This document shows, in pieces, positions 1-8,377 of a stretch of DNA of 64,000 bases (positions are counted from its first letter, which is position 1; every line of letters starts with the position of its first letter). The notes under the pieces were generated by a model, which did no database searches, was not told where the DNA came from, and saw nothing but the letters and a program-made list of their open reading frames with translations. This DNA comes from Paenibacillus sp. FSL R7-0337 (GTDB taxonomy: Bacteria > Bacillota > Bacilli > Paenibacillales > Paenibacillaceae), in assembly GCF_037969875.1 (NCBI RefSeq), contig NZ_CP150218.1:62001-126000 (forward strand), written 5' to 3'. The position numbers and the translations under genes were made by a program.

Positions 1-2
1 GA

Positions 3-698
3 GTAAGCAGCACCTGGTATACCTGGCTGGAGCAGGGGCGTGATATTAAGGTATCTCCATCCGTTCTTGATTGTATTGCCGCAGCACTTCAGCTGACGAA
101 GGATGAGCGGAGTTACTTGTTCGCTCTGGCGCTGGAGAACGGACCGGGAGTAGCAGACTATACCCAAGAAGAGCCTTCGGTGATTCATCCGTCCCTGCAG
201 AAGATATTGCAGGAGCTGAAGACCTGCCCGACCATCATCTCGGACCGGCACTGCGGCATTGTCGGCTGGAATGAGGCAGCGGCGCATGTGTTTCTTGATT
301 TCGCCAAGCTGGCTCCGCAGCAGCGCAATATGATCTCACTGCTGTTCGAGCGCAAGGAGTTCAGGCGGCTGGCGGTGAATTGGGAGCAGTTCGTCCGGGG
401 TTACTTATCGATCTTCCGAGCCTATTACGGGCAATACCTGGAGGACCGCTGGTACGATGAATTCATCGCGGAGATGAAGGAGCGGCATCCGGAATTCTAT
501 CATTTATGGGAAGAGAGCCGGGTCAGCTCCGCGCCGGATGTTGTACTGGAATTCCGGCATGCCAAAGCCGGCAAAATGCTGTTCCATCTCACCTCCCTCC
601 AAGTGCAAGGTACAGCGGATCTGCGCTGCAGCATCTACACGCCAGCGGGTGAATCAGGTACAGAAGCCAAGCTGAAGCAGCTTATGGAGCTTAAGTGA
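3..698 (+). CDS. MmyB-type XRE regulator, 5' end missing
   Basis: The frame is open from the window edge, so the protein lacks its N-terminus; 231 residues are visible. The first ~40 residues match the end of a helix-turn-helix (WYTWLEQGRDIKVSPSVLD), as in XRE regulators. The rest resembles the MmyB-like ligand-binding domain, including the GWNEAAAHVF segment. This family usually represses an adjacent, often divergent, oxidoreductase gene and is thought to bind small hydrophobic ligands. The gene at 59632 is a paralogue of the same architecture with the equivalent WYTRLEQGRDISPSVGVLE segment. The target of this copy probably lies outside the window. Family call is secure; ligand unknown. Confidence 0.85.
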   Translation, partial: VSSTWYTWLEQGRDIKVSPSVLDCIAAALQLTKDERSYLFALALENGPGVADYTQEEPSVIHPSLQKILQELKTCPTIISDRHCGIVGWNEAAAHVFLDFAKLAPQQRNMISLLFERKEFRRLAVNWEQFVRGYLSIFRAYYGQYLEDRWYDEFIAEMKERHPEFYHLWEESRVSSAPDVVLEFRHAKAGKMLFHLTSLQVQGTADLRCSIYTPAGESGTEAKLKQLMELK

Positions 699-826
699 GG
701 TAGGTGATAGATTTTCCTTATGGTTTCATAAAAAACTATAAATATGCAATATAGATTTTGCAGTTTATACTCCTAATATGATGAATTTCTTCCTGCGGGA
801 GGGACCGGAAAAGGGGTAAAGATATA

Positions 827-1933
827 ATGGCTAAAGTTACGGGATTAGAAGGCATAGTTGCCGGAGAGACAGCAATTGGATTAGTAGATGGAGAGAAAGG
901 GTATCTGGTGTACCGCGGATATTGGGCGAAGGAGCTTGCGGTGGGCAAAAGCTATGAAGAAGTCGCTTATTTGCTCTGGAACGGACACCTGCCTGATGCG
1001 GAGGAGCTGGCGCAGCTCAAGGCGCAAATGGCAGTGGAGAGGGCGATTCCTGAATATCTCTGCAAGATGCTTGATCTGTATCCGGCTTCTGTCCCGCTGA
1101 TGCTGGTATTACAAAGTGCAGTGGCTGCGCTTGGGGATGAGGAGAACGCTACCTGGCCGCCCACACTGAAGCAGGCCGTGCGGCTGACGGCAATGCTTCC
1201 GGCGATCATAGCTTACAGGTACCGCAGTCTTCAGGGCTTGGCGCCGCTGAAATCGCTTCCTGAGCTTGGCCATGCTGCGAATTATCTATATCTGCTCACA
1301 GGCAAGCTGCCGGAGGAGGCTCATGTGCGGGCGATCAACGCCTATATGATCCTCTGCATGGAGCATGGCATGAATGCCTCTACCTTCGCCGGGCGGGTGG
1401 TGCTGTCCACGGAATCGGATCTGTGTGCGGCTGTAGCCGGATCAATCGGGGCCATGAAGGGTCCGCTGCATGGCGGCGCGCCGTATGAAGTGATATCGAT
1501 GCTGGAGGAGATCGGGACGAAGGAACGCGCGGAGCCTTGGCTGAGAGGGAAGCTTGAGGCCGGGGAGAAGCTGATGGGCTTCGGGCACCGGATCTACAAG
1601 ACTAAGGACCCGCGGGCTGAAGCGCTGCAGATTGCGACGCTTACGATGATTGGCAAGGACGCCTACTTTGATCTTGCGCTTCATGTGGAGGCTACAGCGG
1701 TTGCGCTGCTGGAGGAATACAAGCCGGGCCGCCGCCTGTTCACCAATGTTGAGTTCTATGCTGCGGCTATTTTGAAGGCGCTTAAGCTGGCGCCGGAGAT
1801 CTTCACGCCTACATTCACGGCGGGAAGAATTGTCGGCTGGACGGCCCATTTACTGGAGCAGTCAGCCCATAACCGGATTTTCCGGCCACAATCTACTTAT
1901 ATCGGACCTATGCCAGAATCAGAGACAGTATGA
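827..1933 (+). CDS. citA: Citrate synthase family protein, CitA-like, Asp-to-Glu active site
   Basis: A 368-residue protein of the citrate synthase family, which condenses oxaloacetate with acetyl-CoA at the entry to the TCA cycle in the cytoplasm. The two catalytic histidines are present: H215 in GPLHGGA and H254 in GFGHRIYKTKDPRA. The third catalytic residue, an Asp in the NVDFY motif of E. coli GltA and pig citrate synthase, is Glu309 here (NVEFYAA). Length fits the short Gram-positive type. Translation starts at an ATG behind AAAGGGG. The gene stands alone, without isocitrate or malate dehydrogenase, which suggests a secondary citrate or 2-methylcitrate synthase rather than the main TCA copy. 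Gene symbol is by resemblance only. Confidence 0.85.
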   Translation: MAKVTGLEGIVAGETAIGLVDGEKGYLVYRGYWAKELAVGKSYEEVAYLLWNGHLPDAEELAQLKAQMAVERAIPEYLCKMLDLYPASVPLMLVLQSAVAALGDEENATWPPTLKQAVRLTAMLPAIIAYRYRSLQGLAPLKSLPELGHAANYLYLLTGKLPEEAHVRAINAYMILCMEHGMNASTFAGRVVLSTESDLCAAVAGSIGAMKGPLHGGAPYEVISMLEEIGTKERAEPWLRGKLEAGEKLMGFGHRIYKTKDPRAEALQIATLTMIGKDAYFDLALHVEATAVALLEEYKPGRRLFTNVEFYAAAILKALKLAPEIFTPTFTAGRIVGWTAHLLEQSAHNRIFRPQSTYIGPMPESETV

Positions 1934-2047
1934 TAGCAACTGCTTCTCTATTGAACATGCAAAAGCACCCCCGGCCGTCTACCAGCCGGAGATGCTTAAC
2001 AAGGGAATGTTAATGAGAGAGTATGAGGGGGATACTCTTACATTAGA

Positions 2048-2335
2048 TTAGAAATCAGAGGTTGCCACTTCGATTGTGCCGAAGACTGCACCGGCAGCTG
2101 TGCTCAGAAGTCCTGCGACCAGCAGGGCATGAACGGATAAAGTGAGACTGTTAAATGCAGGGATCAAATAAGTGACCACTGGAGCGTTGACGCGGTAAAT
2201 AACGAGATCCACAGGAAACCCGGAATTGTTGTTTACCGTCACAGCCGCGTTGATGCCACCTGCCAGATTTTCATAGTAAGATTTACCTACAGAAGCGGGC
2301 AGATTGAAGAATTGTTGCGGTAATAAGATAGCCAT
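2048..2335 (-). CDS. Small unknown beta-rich protein
   Basis: A 95-residue protein that I do not recognise. The start was placed at the ATG preceded by AAAAGGAGGACATTACA, an almost ideal ribosome site, rather than at an upstream ATG that would add 29 residues. It has no cysteine and no signal peptide. It is rich in Val, Ala, Leu and Asn, with alternating hydrophobic stretches that suggest a single beta-sandwich domain (for example FPVDLVIYRVNAPVV). It is convergent with the citrate synthase gene and divergent from exoA. Small cysteine-free beta-sandwich proteins in Bacillales include spore-surface appendage subunits, but I cannot show that relationship here. Confidence 0.7.
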   Translation of the reverse strand: MAILLPQQFFNLPASVGKSYYENLAGGINAAVTVNNNSGFPVDLVIYRVNAPVVTYLIPAFNSLTLSVHALLVAGLLSTAAGAVFGTIEVATSDF

Positions 2336-2510
2336 TGTAATGTCCTCCTTTTCCTTGTGATAGGATAGTATATTCGGCAAAACTATGATTGCTGTAACGT
2401 ATGCCATGGGAGATTCACACATTTCAATAGGATACCTTCAGGTTCATAGAGACCCCGAATCTATGGTACACTGGATGTAATCTAGTGACTGGTAAGGGGA
2501 AATGACAACG

Positions 2511-3278
2511 ATGAAGCTGGTGTCCTGGAATGTGAACGGTCTGAGAGCTTGTGTGAATAAAGGGTTTAACGAGTATTTCCGGGAGGTTGACGCAGATATC
2601 TTCTGTGTACAGGAGACGAAGCTCCAGGAGGGGCAGATTGTTCTGGATCATGGGGAGGAATATGCCGGGTACTGGAACTATGCACTCAAAAAAGGATATT
2701 CGGGTACGGCTGTATTTACCAGAATCAAGCCGCTATCCGTACGATATGGACTGGAGCAGGAGACGGAGGATGAGGGGCGGATTATCACCCTGGAATTCAT
2801 GGATTTCTATCTAGTGAATGTGTATACGCCGAATGCCAAGCGCGATCTGTCGAGGCTGGACTACCGGATGGAGTGGGAGGACCGGTTCCGTGCCTATTTG
2901 CTGAAGCTGGATGAGCATAAACCGGTTGTCGTGTGCGGGGATCTGAATGTGGCGCATCAGGAGATTGACCTGAAGAATGCGAGATCGAACCGGGGGAATT
3001 CAGGCTTCACCGACGAAGAACGCGGCAAAATGACCACGCTGCTCGCAGCCGGCTTCGTGGATACCTTCAGATGGTTCTATCCTGAGCTGGAGGGCGCCTA
3101 CAGCTGGTGGTCCTACATGCCTAAGGTCAGAGAGAAGAATGTGGGCTGGCGGATCGATTATTTTCTCGCTTCAGAGCGCTTAACCCCGCGTCTGCTGGAC
3201 GCCGGAATTGAATGTAATGTTCTTGGCAGCGATCATTGCCCGGTGGTCCTCCATCTGGCGGATGCGGCGGAAGCATAG
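2511..3278 (+). CDS. exoA: Exodeoxyribonuclease III / AP endonuclease
   Basis: A 255-residue endonuclease/exonuclease/phosphatase-fold enzyme that cuts 5' to abasic sites in base excision repair and has 3'-5' exonuclease activity. Family motifs appear in order: SWNVNGLRA at the N-terminus, the metal-binding Glu in QETKLQ, VNVYTPNA, the GDLNVAH segment with catalytic Asp and Asn, WRIDYFLAS, and the terminal Asp-His in GSDHCPVV. The second ATG (2511) was chosen over 2502: it sits about 10 bases after AAGGGG, while 2502 almost touches it, and MKLVSWN is the usual family start. It is followed by a dispersed repeat and a bidirectional terminator shared with the convergent amidase. Confidence 0.95.
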   Translation: MKLVSWNVNGLRACVNKGFNEYFREVDADIFCVQETKLQEGQIVLDHGEEYAGYWNYALKKGYSGTAVFTRIKPLSVRYGLEQETEDEGRIITLEFMDFYLVNVYTPNAKRDLSRLDYRMEWEDRFRAYLLKLDEHKPVVVCGDLNVAHQEIDLKNARSNRGNSGFTDEERGKMTTLLAAGFVDTFRWFYPELEGAYSWWSYMPKVREKNVGWRIDYFLASERLTPRLLDAGIECNVLGSDHCPVVLHLADAAEA

Positions 3279-3300
3279 ACAGAGTGTATATCTGTGATAC

Positions 3301-3399
3301 AAGTGGAAACGGCTTTGCCGTCCTTTTTAAAGGACGGTATCGTTTCAGCGAGAAATATAAGGATAAGTTATTGCGTGAAACATATAAATTCTTATATTT
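3301..3399 (+). repeat. Dispersed ~99-bp repeat, copy A
   Basis: This stretch recurs in the opposite orientation at 32534-32631 with roughly 93% identity by eye. It contains nested dyads: GAAACG (3306-3311) with CGTTTC (3340-3345) flanks a second hairpin, CCGTCCTT (3318-3325) with AAGGACGG (3330-3337). Downstream, AAATATAAG and CTTATATTT form a third, wider pair. Both copies sit immediately after the end of a gene and beside an intrinsic terminator. It has no plausible reading frame. It behaves like a small non-coding interspersed element, REP- or MITE-like. Confidence 0.8.
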
Positions 3400-3401
3400 T
3401 A

Positions 3402-3441
3402 AAAAGAGGCTGTATCCCGGAGTTCGGGATACGGCCTCTTT
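3402..3441. terminator. Bidirectional terminator between exoA and amidase
   Basis: A long hairpin with arms GAGGCTGTATCCCG and CGGGATACGGCCTC around a short loop, flanked by A-runs on the left and T residues on the right. It can serve exoA on the plus strand and the amidase gene on the minus strand. Confidence 0.9.
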
Positions 3442-3475
3442 CAGTTGTAACGCGGTTGAGGGGCGGTTTGCCCGG

Positions 3476-4981
3476 TTATTCTGACGAGGTGCCTGGCTCC
3501 AGCACCGGCGGCCGCCGGTGCTTCGTGGCTTGTTCGTAACTATAAGCAATCCCTAGCAGCATAGTTTCACTATGGGCTGAAGCACAGAAGGTGATACCCT
3601 GCGGTCCCTTGGTAAGATAGCCGCCTGGTGCAACAATACCCGAGTAGGTGTACCCGGCAGGAACTGTAATCAGCGGATAACCCGCTCTCGCCGCTACTTC
3701 ACATCCGTGATCTCCAGGGAACAGGAGCGCATCCAGACCGTAATGCTCCAGGGCATAATCGATTCCCTGACTACCGGCTAGTGAACGGGAAGAATGCAGC
3801 TGCTCCAGATATTCCTGCTCTGTAATATCATCCCCGGAGGTGTTCAGCCATTCCAGTGTTCCCTGGCCGTATTTCAGTGCCTGTTCGCTATGCTGCTGAT
3901 TGAAATCTATCAGCTCCTGCAGGGAATGCACAGGAGCGGATTCCGGCAGGCTTCCCAGATAGCGGTTCAATCCAGGCTTGAATTCATATTGCAGAATCGT
4001 AGCCTTCCATTCCGCATCCTGACAGGGGAGCTCTACGGGGTCAATAATTTCTGCCCCCAGCTCTCTCAGGACCAATATGGCAGATTCCATAATCTTAAGA
4101 GCTTCACTATCCAGATCTTTATAATAGAATCGCGGAATTCCGATTCGCGTGTTTCTTACCGCATCCGGCTCCAGACCTGTCGAATAATCCAGTATAACAG
4201 AGGAAGAAGAGTCAGCATTCCCGGCCAATACATTAAGCAGGAGTGCAGCGTCTTTGACCGTTCTGGCCATTGGACCGGCGCTGTCCTGGCTGCCGATTCC
4301 CGGTATAATGCCCTGGTTGCTGACCAGTCCCCAGGTAGGCTTAAGGCCGACCAGGGAGTTATGGGCCGCCGGACTGATGATGGAGCCGGAGGTCTCCGTA
4401 CCTACGGCGACGGTGACAAGGTTAGCGGCAACTGCCGCCGCACTTCCCGAACTTGATCCGCCAATGAACAGCTCCCCCGGGCCGTAAGGGCCCAGTACAA
4501 GACCACCGCGCGAGCTGTATCCGGCCCACATTGCCGGCGACATGAAGTTGGCCCATTCGGTCATATTGGCTTTGCCCAGTATCACTGCCCCGGCTGTCCT
4601 TAGCCGAGTGATAAGCTCAGCATCTTCTGCTGCTATGCACTCTGCAAGCGCCAAGGCTCCTGCACTGGTGTGCAGCTGATCTGCTGTACTGATGTTATCT
4701 TTGACCAGGACTGGAATGCCGTGCATCGGTCCCCTGCTACCCTGATCCCTTCGTTCCTGATCGAGCCTTGCAGCAATCGCAAGAGCCTCTGGATTCACCT
4801 CCAATACGGAGCGGAGGAGACCATCTAACCGGTTGATTCTTTCCAAATACCAGCCTGCCAGCATCTCGGAGGTTAGGCTTCCTTGTGCCATTTGCTCCTG
4901 AATGCTGGTGATGTCTGCTTCTATTAACCAATCATGCTCATCTGGCGCAGATGAGATACGGGTGGAATCGTTCTTATACAT
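3476..4981 (-). CDS. Amidase signature family enzyme
   Basis: A 501-residue amidase-signature hydrolase (GatA/FAAH fold) that cleaves C-N amide bonds. The Ser-cisSer-Lys triad is visible: Lys94 in PVLVKDN, the cis-Ser in GGSSSGSAAAV near residue 177, and the nucleophile Ser200 in GTETSGSIISPA. No signal peptide is seen, so it is probably cytosolic. There are no gatB or gatC partners nearby, and length and sequence fit the stand-alone amidases common in soil Bacillales rather than the Glu-tRNA amidotransferase subunit. It is followed upstream, 15 bp away, by a VanZ/RDD membrane protein gene on the same strand, so the two may be co-transcribed. Substrate unknown. Confidence 0.9.
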   Translation of the reverse strand: MYKNDSTRISSAPDEHDWLIEADITSIQEQMAQGSLTSEMLAGWYLERINRLDGLLRSVLEVNPEALAIAARLDQERRDQGSRGPMHGIPVLVKDNISTADQLHTSAGALALAECIAAEDAELITRLRTAGAVILGKANMTEWANFMSPAMWAGYSSRGGLVLGPYGPGELFIGGSSSGSAAAVAANLVTVAVGTETSGSIISPAAHNSLVGLKPTWGLVSNQGIIPGIGSQDSAGPMARTVKDAALLLNVLAGNADSSSSVILDYSTGLEPDAVRNTRIGIPRFYYKDLDSEALKIMESAILVLRELGAEIIDPVELPCQDAEWKATILQYEFKPGLNRYLGSLPESAPVHSLQELIDFNQQHSEQALKYGQGTLEWLNTSGDDITEQEYLEQLHSSRSLAGSQGIDYALEHYGLDALLFPGDHGCEVAARAGYPLITVPAGYTYSGIVAPGGYLTKGPQGITFCASAHSETMLLGIAYSYEQATKHRRPPVLEPGTSSE

Positions 4982-4996
4982 TAGAATGTTGCACCT

Positions 4997-6142
4997 CTAT
5001 TCATTGTTTACTGTCTTATTTAGGGTCTCGCTTGCCGCTGCCTGATGCCGTTTCGGCCATGTGATTACATTGTGGGTTCTGCTAATCTCTTCATAGATGA
5101 GCGGACGCTCACGCTTAATCAACCGCAGCACCAGATGGATGAAGAAGGCCAAATCAGCCAATAGGATGACTATTTTCACTACAGCAGCCAGCGCTGTGCC
5201 GATAGAGATGAAGAAGGAGGAGTCAGGCATAAGGGAATTCATTCCGCCTAAGACGCCATAGAGTAATCCATATCGTGCCCATACCCTCCAGGGTCTGGCC
5301 AGGCCGCCGTCTTCACTCCTTAGCCGGATACGTACAACCCATTTGCCGAAGGTGCGTCCGCCTGTGAACAGAGGAATGCTCAGGAAATACACCATACTAA
5401 CTGCCCACCACGAAATACTCAGAGAGAGCAAATTAAGAAGGATGGTTACCGCGAGCAGCAGGATAGAATCCAGCAGGAAAGCAAGGGCGCGGCGGGTGTA
5501 GGTCACTTTTTTGGCGGAAAGGTCCTCTTGGCTGTCAAGCTTCTCAATCCTCGGCAGCAGGCCGGAGATCCATAGGGATATCTTGAAGCCCACAATGCCG
5601 CCCAGCGTATTCGTGATCATGTCATCGACATCGAAGATCCGGTAAGGATGATCGAAGAAGCCGTAAATGCCGGTAATCTGTGTAATCTCGAACGACAGCG
5701 ACAGCGCAAAGGACAGGATAATGCACACCACCCAGCGCGTGCGGAAGTAGTAGCCCAGGAACATACCGAAGGGTACGGTCAGTAGAACATTGAAGGCTGC
5801 CAGCAGAAAATCCGCTCCGGTCAGCACATTAAGGTAGCTGGAAGGGTCGCTGCGCGTAATTGGCGTATTGTGCAGAATATCCTGGATGAACTGTAGCGGT
5901 ACAAGCTGGATCATACTCCCGGAGGGGGCTGCATTGTGCCTGGAATCAGGCAAGGGCAGAAGGACCAGGAAGAACGCATTAAGCAGGTACAGCAGCAGCA
6001 GATACAGCATCAAGGCCCGGATTTTATTGATATAGCCGTGCCGGCGGTATTGCACAATCAGGAACGGTAAGGTGAAGAATAGCGCCGCAACCGGAAAGGC
6101 CATGAATGCGTAGGAAATCGGGAATAGATAAGTCTGGAACAT
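4997..6142 (-). CDS. VanZ-like / RDD-domain membrane protein
   Basis: A 381-residue polytopic membrane protein. The N-terminal half carries about five hydrophobic helices and the VanZ-family pattern, including the acidic segment FDVDDMITNTLGGIVG. The C-terminal half is an RDD domain, with ARRALAFLLDS-like Arg and Asp residues and GRTFGKWVVRIRL. VanZ-family proteins are linked to teicoplanin-type glycopeptide resistance, but most chromosomal members have unknown roles; RDD domains are thought to be transport related. The start at 6142 follows AGGTGAACCC; an upstream ATG at 6232 would add 30 residues that look non-coding. The gene lies 15 bp from the amidase gene on the same strand. Confidence 0.85.
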   Translation of the reverse strand: MFQTYLFPISYAFMAFPVAALFFTLPFLIVQYRRHGYINKIRALMLYLLLLYLLNAFFLVLLPLPDSRHNAAPSGSMIQLVPLQFIQDILHNTPITRSDPSSYLNVLTGADFLLAAFNVLLTVPFGMFLGYYFRTRWVVCIILSFALSLSFEITQITGIYGFFDHPYRIFDVDDMITNTLGGIVGFKISLWISGLLPRIEKLDSQEDLSAKKVTYTRRALAFLLDSILLLAVTILLNLLSLSISWWAVSMVYFLSIPLFTGGRTFGKWVVRIRLRSEDGGLARPWRVWARYGLLYGVLGGMNSLMPDSSFFISIGTALAAVVKIVILLADLAFFIHLVLRLIKRERPLIYEEISRTHNVITWPKRHQAAASETLNKTVNNE

Positions 6143-6297
6143 GGGTTCACCTGCTGTCTGGTTTTTGAAAATACAAGAAGTTATAACTTGCCACATCGAC
6201 TCCATTATAGAATTAAACATAAACCGTCTCAACAGAATTAATCATTCTAACCGTTCTTTCCTGCATAGACATGTTAGGAGAGGAGCGTGAGCACTGT

Positions 6298-6645
6298 ATG
6301 GAAAAGAAGGTTCAACAGTATTATAAGCTCAAGGTGAAGCAGAAGGAGCTGGAAAAGGAGCTGGCCGGACTCCGGCAGGAGATCCTTGCCCACGTTAATG
6401 AAGCGGGGCAGACCGAAGCGGTGTTCGGCAGCTACAAGGTCAAGCTGGTCACGCAGAACCGCAAGGAATATGATGACGACAAGCTCTATCAGACCCTGTC
6501 CGACCCCGAGCTGTGGAGGCTGCTCTCCCGGGCTGATCCGGCCAAGGTGGCCAGCCTGACGAAGCTGAAAGTGATTGCGGAAGAGAAAATCGCCCATACG
6601 TATGATGTGAAGACCATTCAGTTGCTGCAGGTGGATAAGCAGTAG
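6298..6645 (+). CDS. Small coiled-coil protein, unknown function
   Basis: A 115-residue charged protein that I do not recognise. The first ~45 residues (KKVQQYYKLKVKQKELEKEL and onward) have the heptad pattern of a coiled coil. The rest is mixed alpha/beta, with a Tyr-Asp-Asp-Asp segment and no membrane helix. The ATG at 6298 was chosen because GGAGAGGAG lies upstream; an in-frame ATG at 6271 has no ribosome site. It is divergent from the VanZ/RDD gene and is followed 137 bp later by the aminopeptidase gene. Codon use matches its neighbours, so it looks like a real resident gene. Confidence 0.75.
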   Translation: MEKKVQQYYKLKVKQKELEKELAGLRQEILAHVNEAGQTEAVFGSYKVKLVTQNRKEYDDDKLYQTLSDPELWRLLSRADPAKVASLTKLKVIAEEKIAHTYDVKTIQLLQVDKQ

Positions 6646-6782
6646 AGGAAGCGCTGCCGGAAGCGGGAGAAGTTACGCCATGCTCAGCTTCCGGTTGTAC
6701 ATAGATCATAGAGTACGTGCCATCTTACCGGTCTTCCGCTATACTTATACAGAGACAGAGAAGATATGGAGGAAGAGATGAA

Positions 6783-8015
6783 ATGAAGGATTTTGAGCAG
6801 ATGCTGGAGAAATACGCAGAGCTGGTAGTCAAGGTCGGTGTGAATGTGCAGCCGGGACAAGTGCTGATGGTTCACGCCCCGCTGGAGACAGCGGAGCTTA
6901 CCCGGCTGATTGTAGGCAAGGCTTATGACGCTGGAGCGAAATACGTGCTTGTGGACTGGGACGATGAAGCGGTCACACGCATCCGTTACGAGAAGGCTCC
7001 TGAGGAATCGTTCGGGTATTATCCGCAGTGGCATGCCGATATGCTGGAGGGATTCGCTGAAGAAGGCGGAGCTATATTACATATAAAAGTGCCGGATCCG
7101 GAATTATTCCGCGGGATCGATTCGGCCAAGGTCTCCACTGCCGTTAAAGCGGCTGCGGTTGCGCGCAAGAAGTACCAGGCCTACACCCGGAACAGCAGAA
7201 TCAGCTGGTCGCTGATTAAGGCGCCGACACGTGCCTGGGCGGACAAGGTGTTCGCCGATCTGCCGGAGGAAGAGCGGATCGATGCGATGTGGGAAGCAGT
7301 CTTCCAGATGAACCGTGTGAACAGCGAAGACCCGGTGGCTGCCTGGCGTACTCATATCGGCGAGTTGAAGCAGAGCCAGGACCGTATGAACGAGAGGCGC
7401 TACAAAAGCCTGCACTACCGTGCCCCTGGAACGGATCTGCGTGTCGAGCTGCCGGAAGGCCATCTGTGGCGCGGCGGCGGCGGGGAGAATGCGAGTGGCG
7501 TTTATTTTGTAGCCAATATGCCTACAGAAGAGATCTACACGATGCCCCACCGCACCGGTGTGAATGGCACCGTCAAGAGTACGCTTCCGCTGAACCTGAA
7601 CGGGCGGCTCGTCGACGGAATCACACTTACCTTCACAGACGGCAAGGTTACCGCCTATGACGCTGAATCCGGCCGTGAGCATCTGACCTCCCTGCTGGAT
7701 ACGGATGAAGGCGCCTCCTATCTCGGAGAAGTGGCTTTGGTGCCGTATGATTCACCGATCTCCCGGCTGAACAGAGTCTTCTACAACACTGGAATTGACG
7801 AGAATGCTTCCTGTCATTTCGCGCTGGGCAGCGCCTATCCGGTGAATATTGAAGGGGGCACCTCCATGACCAGCGAGGAACTGCTATCCAGAGGGGCCAA
7901 CGTCAGCCTCACACATGTTGATTTCATGGTAGGCTCCGATGCGCTAGATATTGACGGAGAACTGGCTGACGGCACGATTGAGCCGGTGTTCCGTAAGGGG
8001 AATTGGGTACTCTAG
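6783..8015 (+). CDS. M29-family aminopeptidase
   Basis: A 410-residue cytosolic metallo-aminopeptidase of family M29 (AmpS/PepS/aminopeptidase T type), which removes N-terminal amino acids from peptides. Known two-metal ligands of the family are all present: Glu250 (NMPTEEIYT), Glu316 (YLGEVALVP), His345 (CHFALGSAY), the catalytic Tyr352, and His378 with Asp380 (LTHVDFMVGS). Length is exactly that of the family. The start at 6783 follows GGAGGA; the frame is open further upstream, but that part does not resemble the family. The gene is monocistronic and followed by a repeat-bearing intergenic region. Confidence 0.93.
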   Translation: MKDFEQMLEKYAELVVKVGVNVQPGQVLMVHAPLETAELTRLIVGKAYDAGAKYVLVDWDDEAVTRIRYEKAPEESFGYYPQWHADMLEGFAEEGGAILHIKVPDPELFRGIDSAKVSTAVKAAAVARKKYQAYTRNSRISWSLIKAPTRAWADKVFADLPEEERIDAMWEAVFQMNRVNSEDPVAAWRTHIGELKQSQDRMNERRYKSLHYRAPGTDLRVELPEGHLWRGGGGENASGVYFVANMPTEEIYTMPHRTGVNGTVKSTLPLNLNGRLVDGITLTFTDGKVTAYDAESGREHLTSLLDTDEGASYLGEVALVPYDSPISRLNRVFYNTGIDENASCHFALGSAYPVNIEGGTSMTSEELLSRGANVSLTHVDFMVGSDALDIDGELADGTIEPVFRKGNWVL

Positions 8016-8089
8016 GTGTAACCTATCTAGAAGTGAAATAATCTCCAGAACAAAATCGTCCTAACCGGATGAATAAGAATACCTTTACA

Positions 8090-8186
8090 CGAGCACAACG
8101 TATGCTGTTTTTCACATATTGAGGCCGTGTGCCTGTTTGTGAACACAACATATGCTGTTTTTCACATACAATGAGGCCTGTGCTCG
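8090..8186. repeat. 50-bp direct repeat pair enclosed by an inverted repeat
   Basis: Two tandem copies of about 50 bp begin at 8091 and 8141. Each has the core ACAACNTATGCTGTTTTTCA followed by a TGAGGCC block. The whole unit is bounded by CGAGCACA (8090-8097) and its complement TGTGCTCG (8179-8186), so the transcript could fold as one closed structure. It accounts for much of the 362-bp gap between the aminopeptidase gene and the sigma-factor remnant. Confidence 0.7.
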
Positions 8187-8237
8187 CCAGCACACCTTCT
8201 CCTCAGCAGCAAGAAGCTATAGCTTCCGATATTAAGA

Positions 8238-8278
8238 AAGGCCGCATCATTCCCGGCAGCGGGGATTGCGGCTTTTCT
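8238..8278 (+). terminator. Putative intrinsic terminator after the aminopeptidase gene
   Basis: An imperfect hairpin with arms AAAGGCCGCA and TTGCGGCTTTT around a GC-rich middle, followed by a T-rich tract. It lies 220 bp beyond the stop codon, after the direct repeats. Confidence 0.5.
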
Positions 8279-8377
8279 GTTGTTCGTGGAAGATATAAAA
8301 TAATTGCCGCAGACTAAAACTGTTTGCATAACCTCTCCGTCTAATTCATGTAAAAGGGATGGAGAGGAGAGGGAGAG

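Noticed and set aside
8129..8317. 62-codon frame across the direct repeats and terminator
   Set aside because: It starts inside the repeat, lacks a ribosome site and encodes no recognisable domain.
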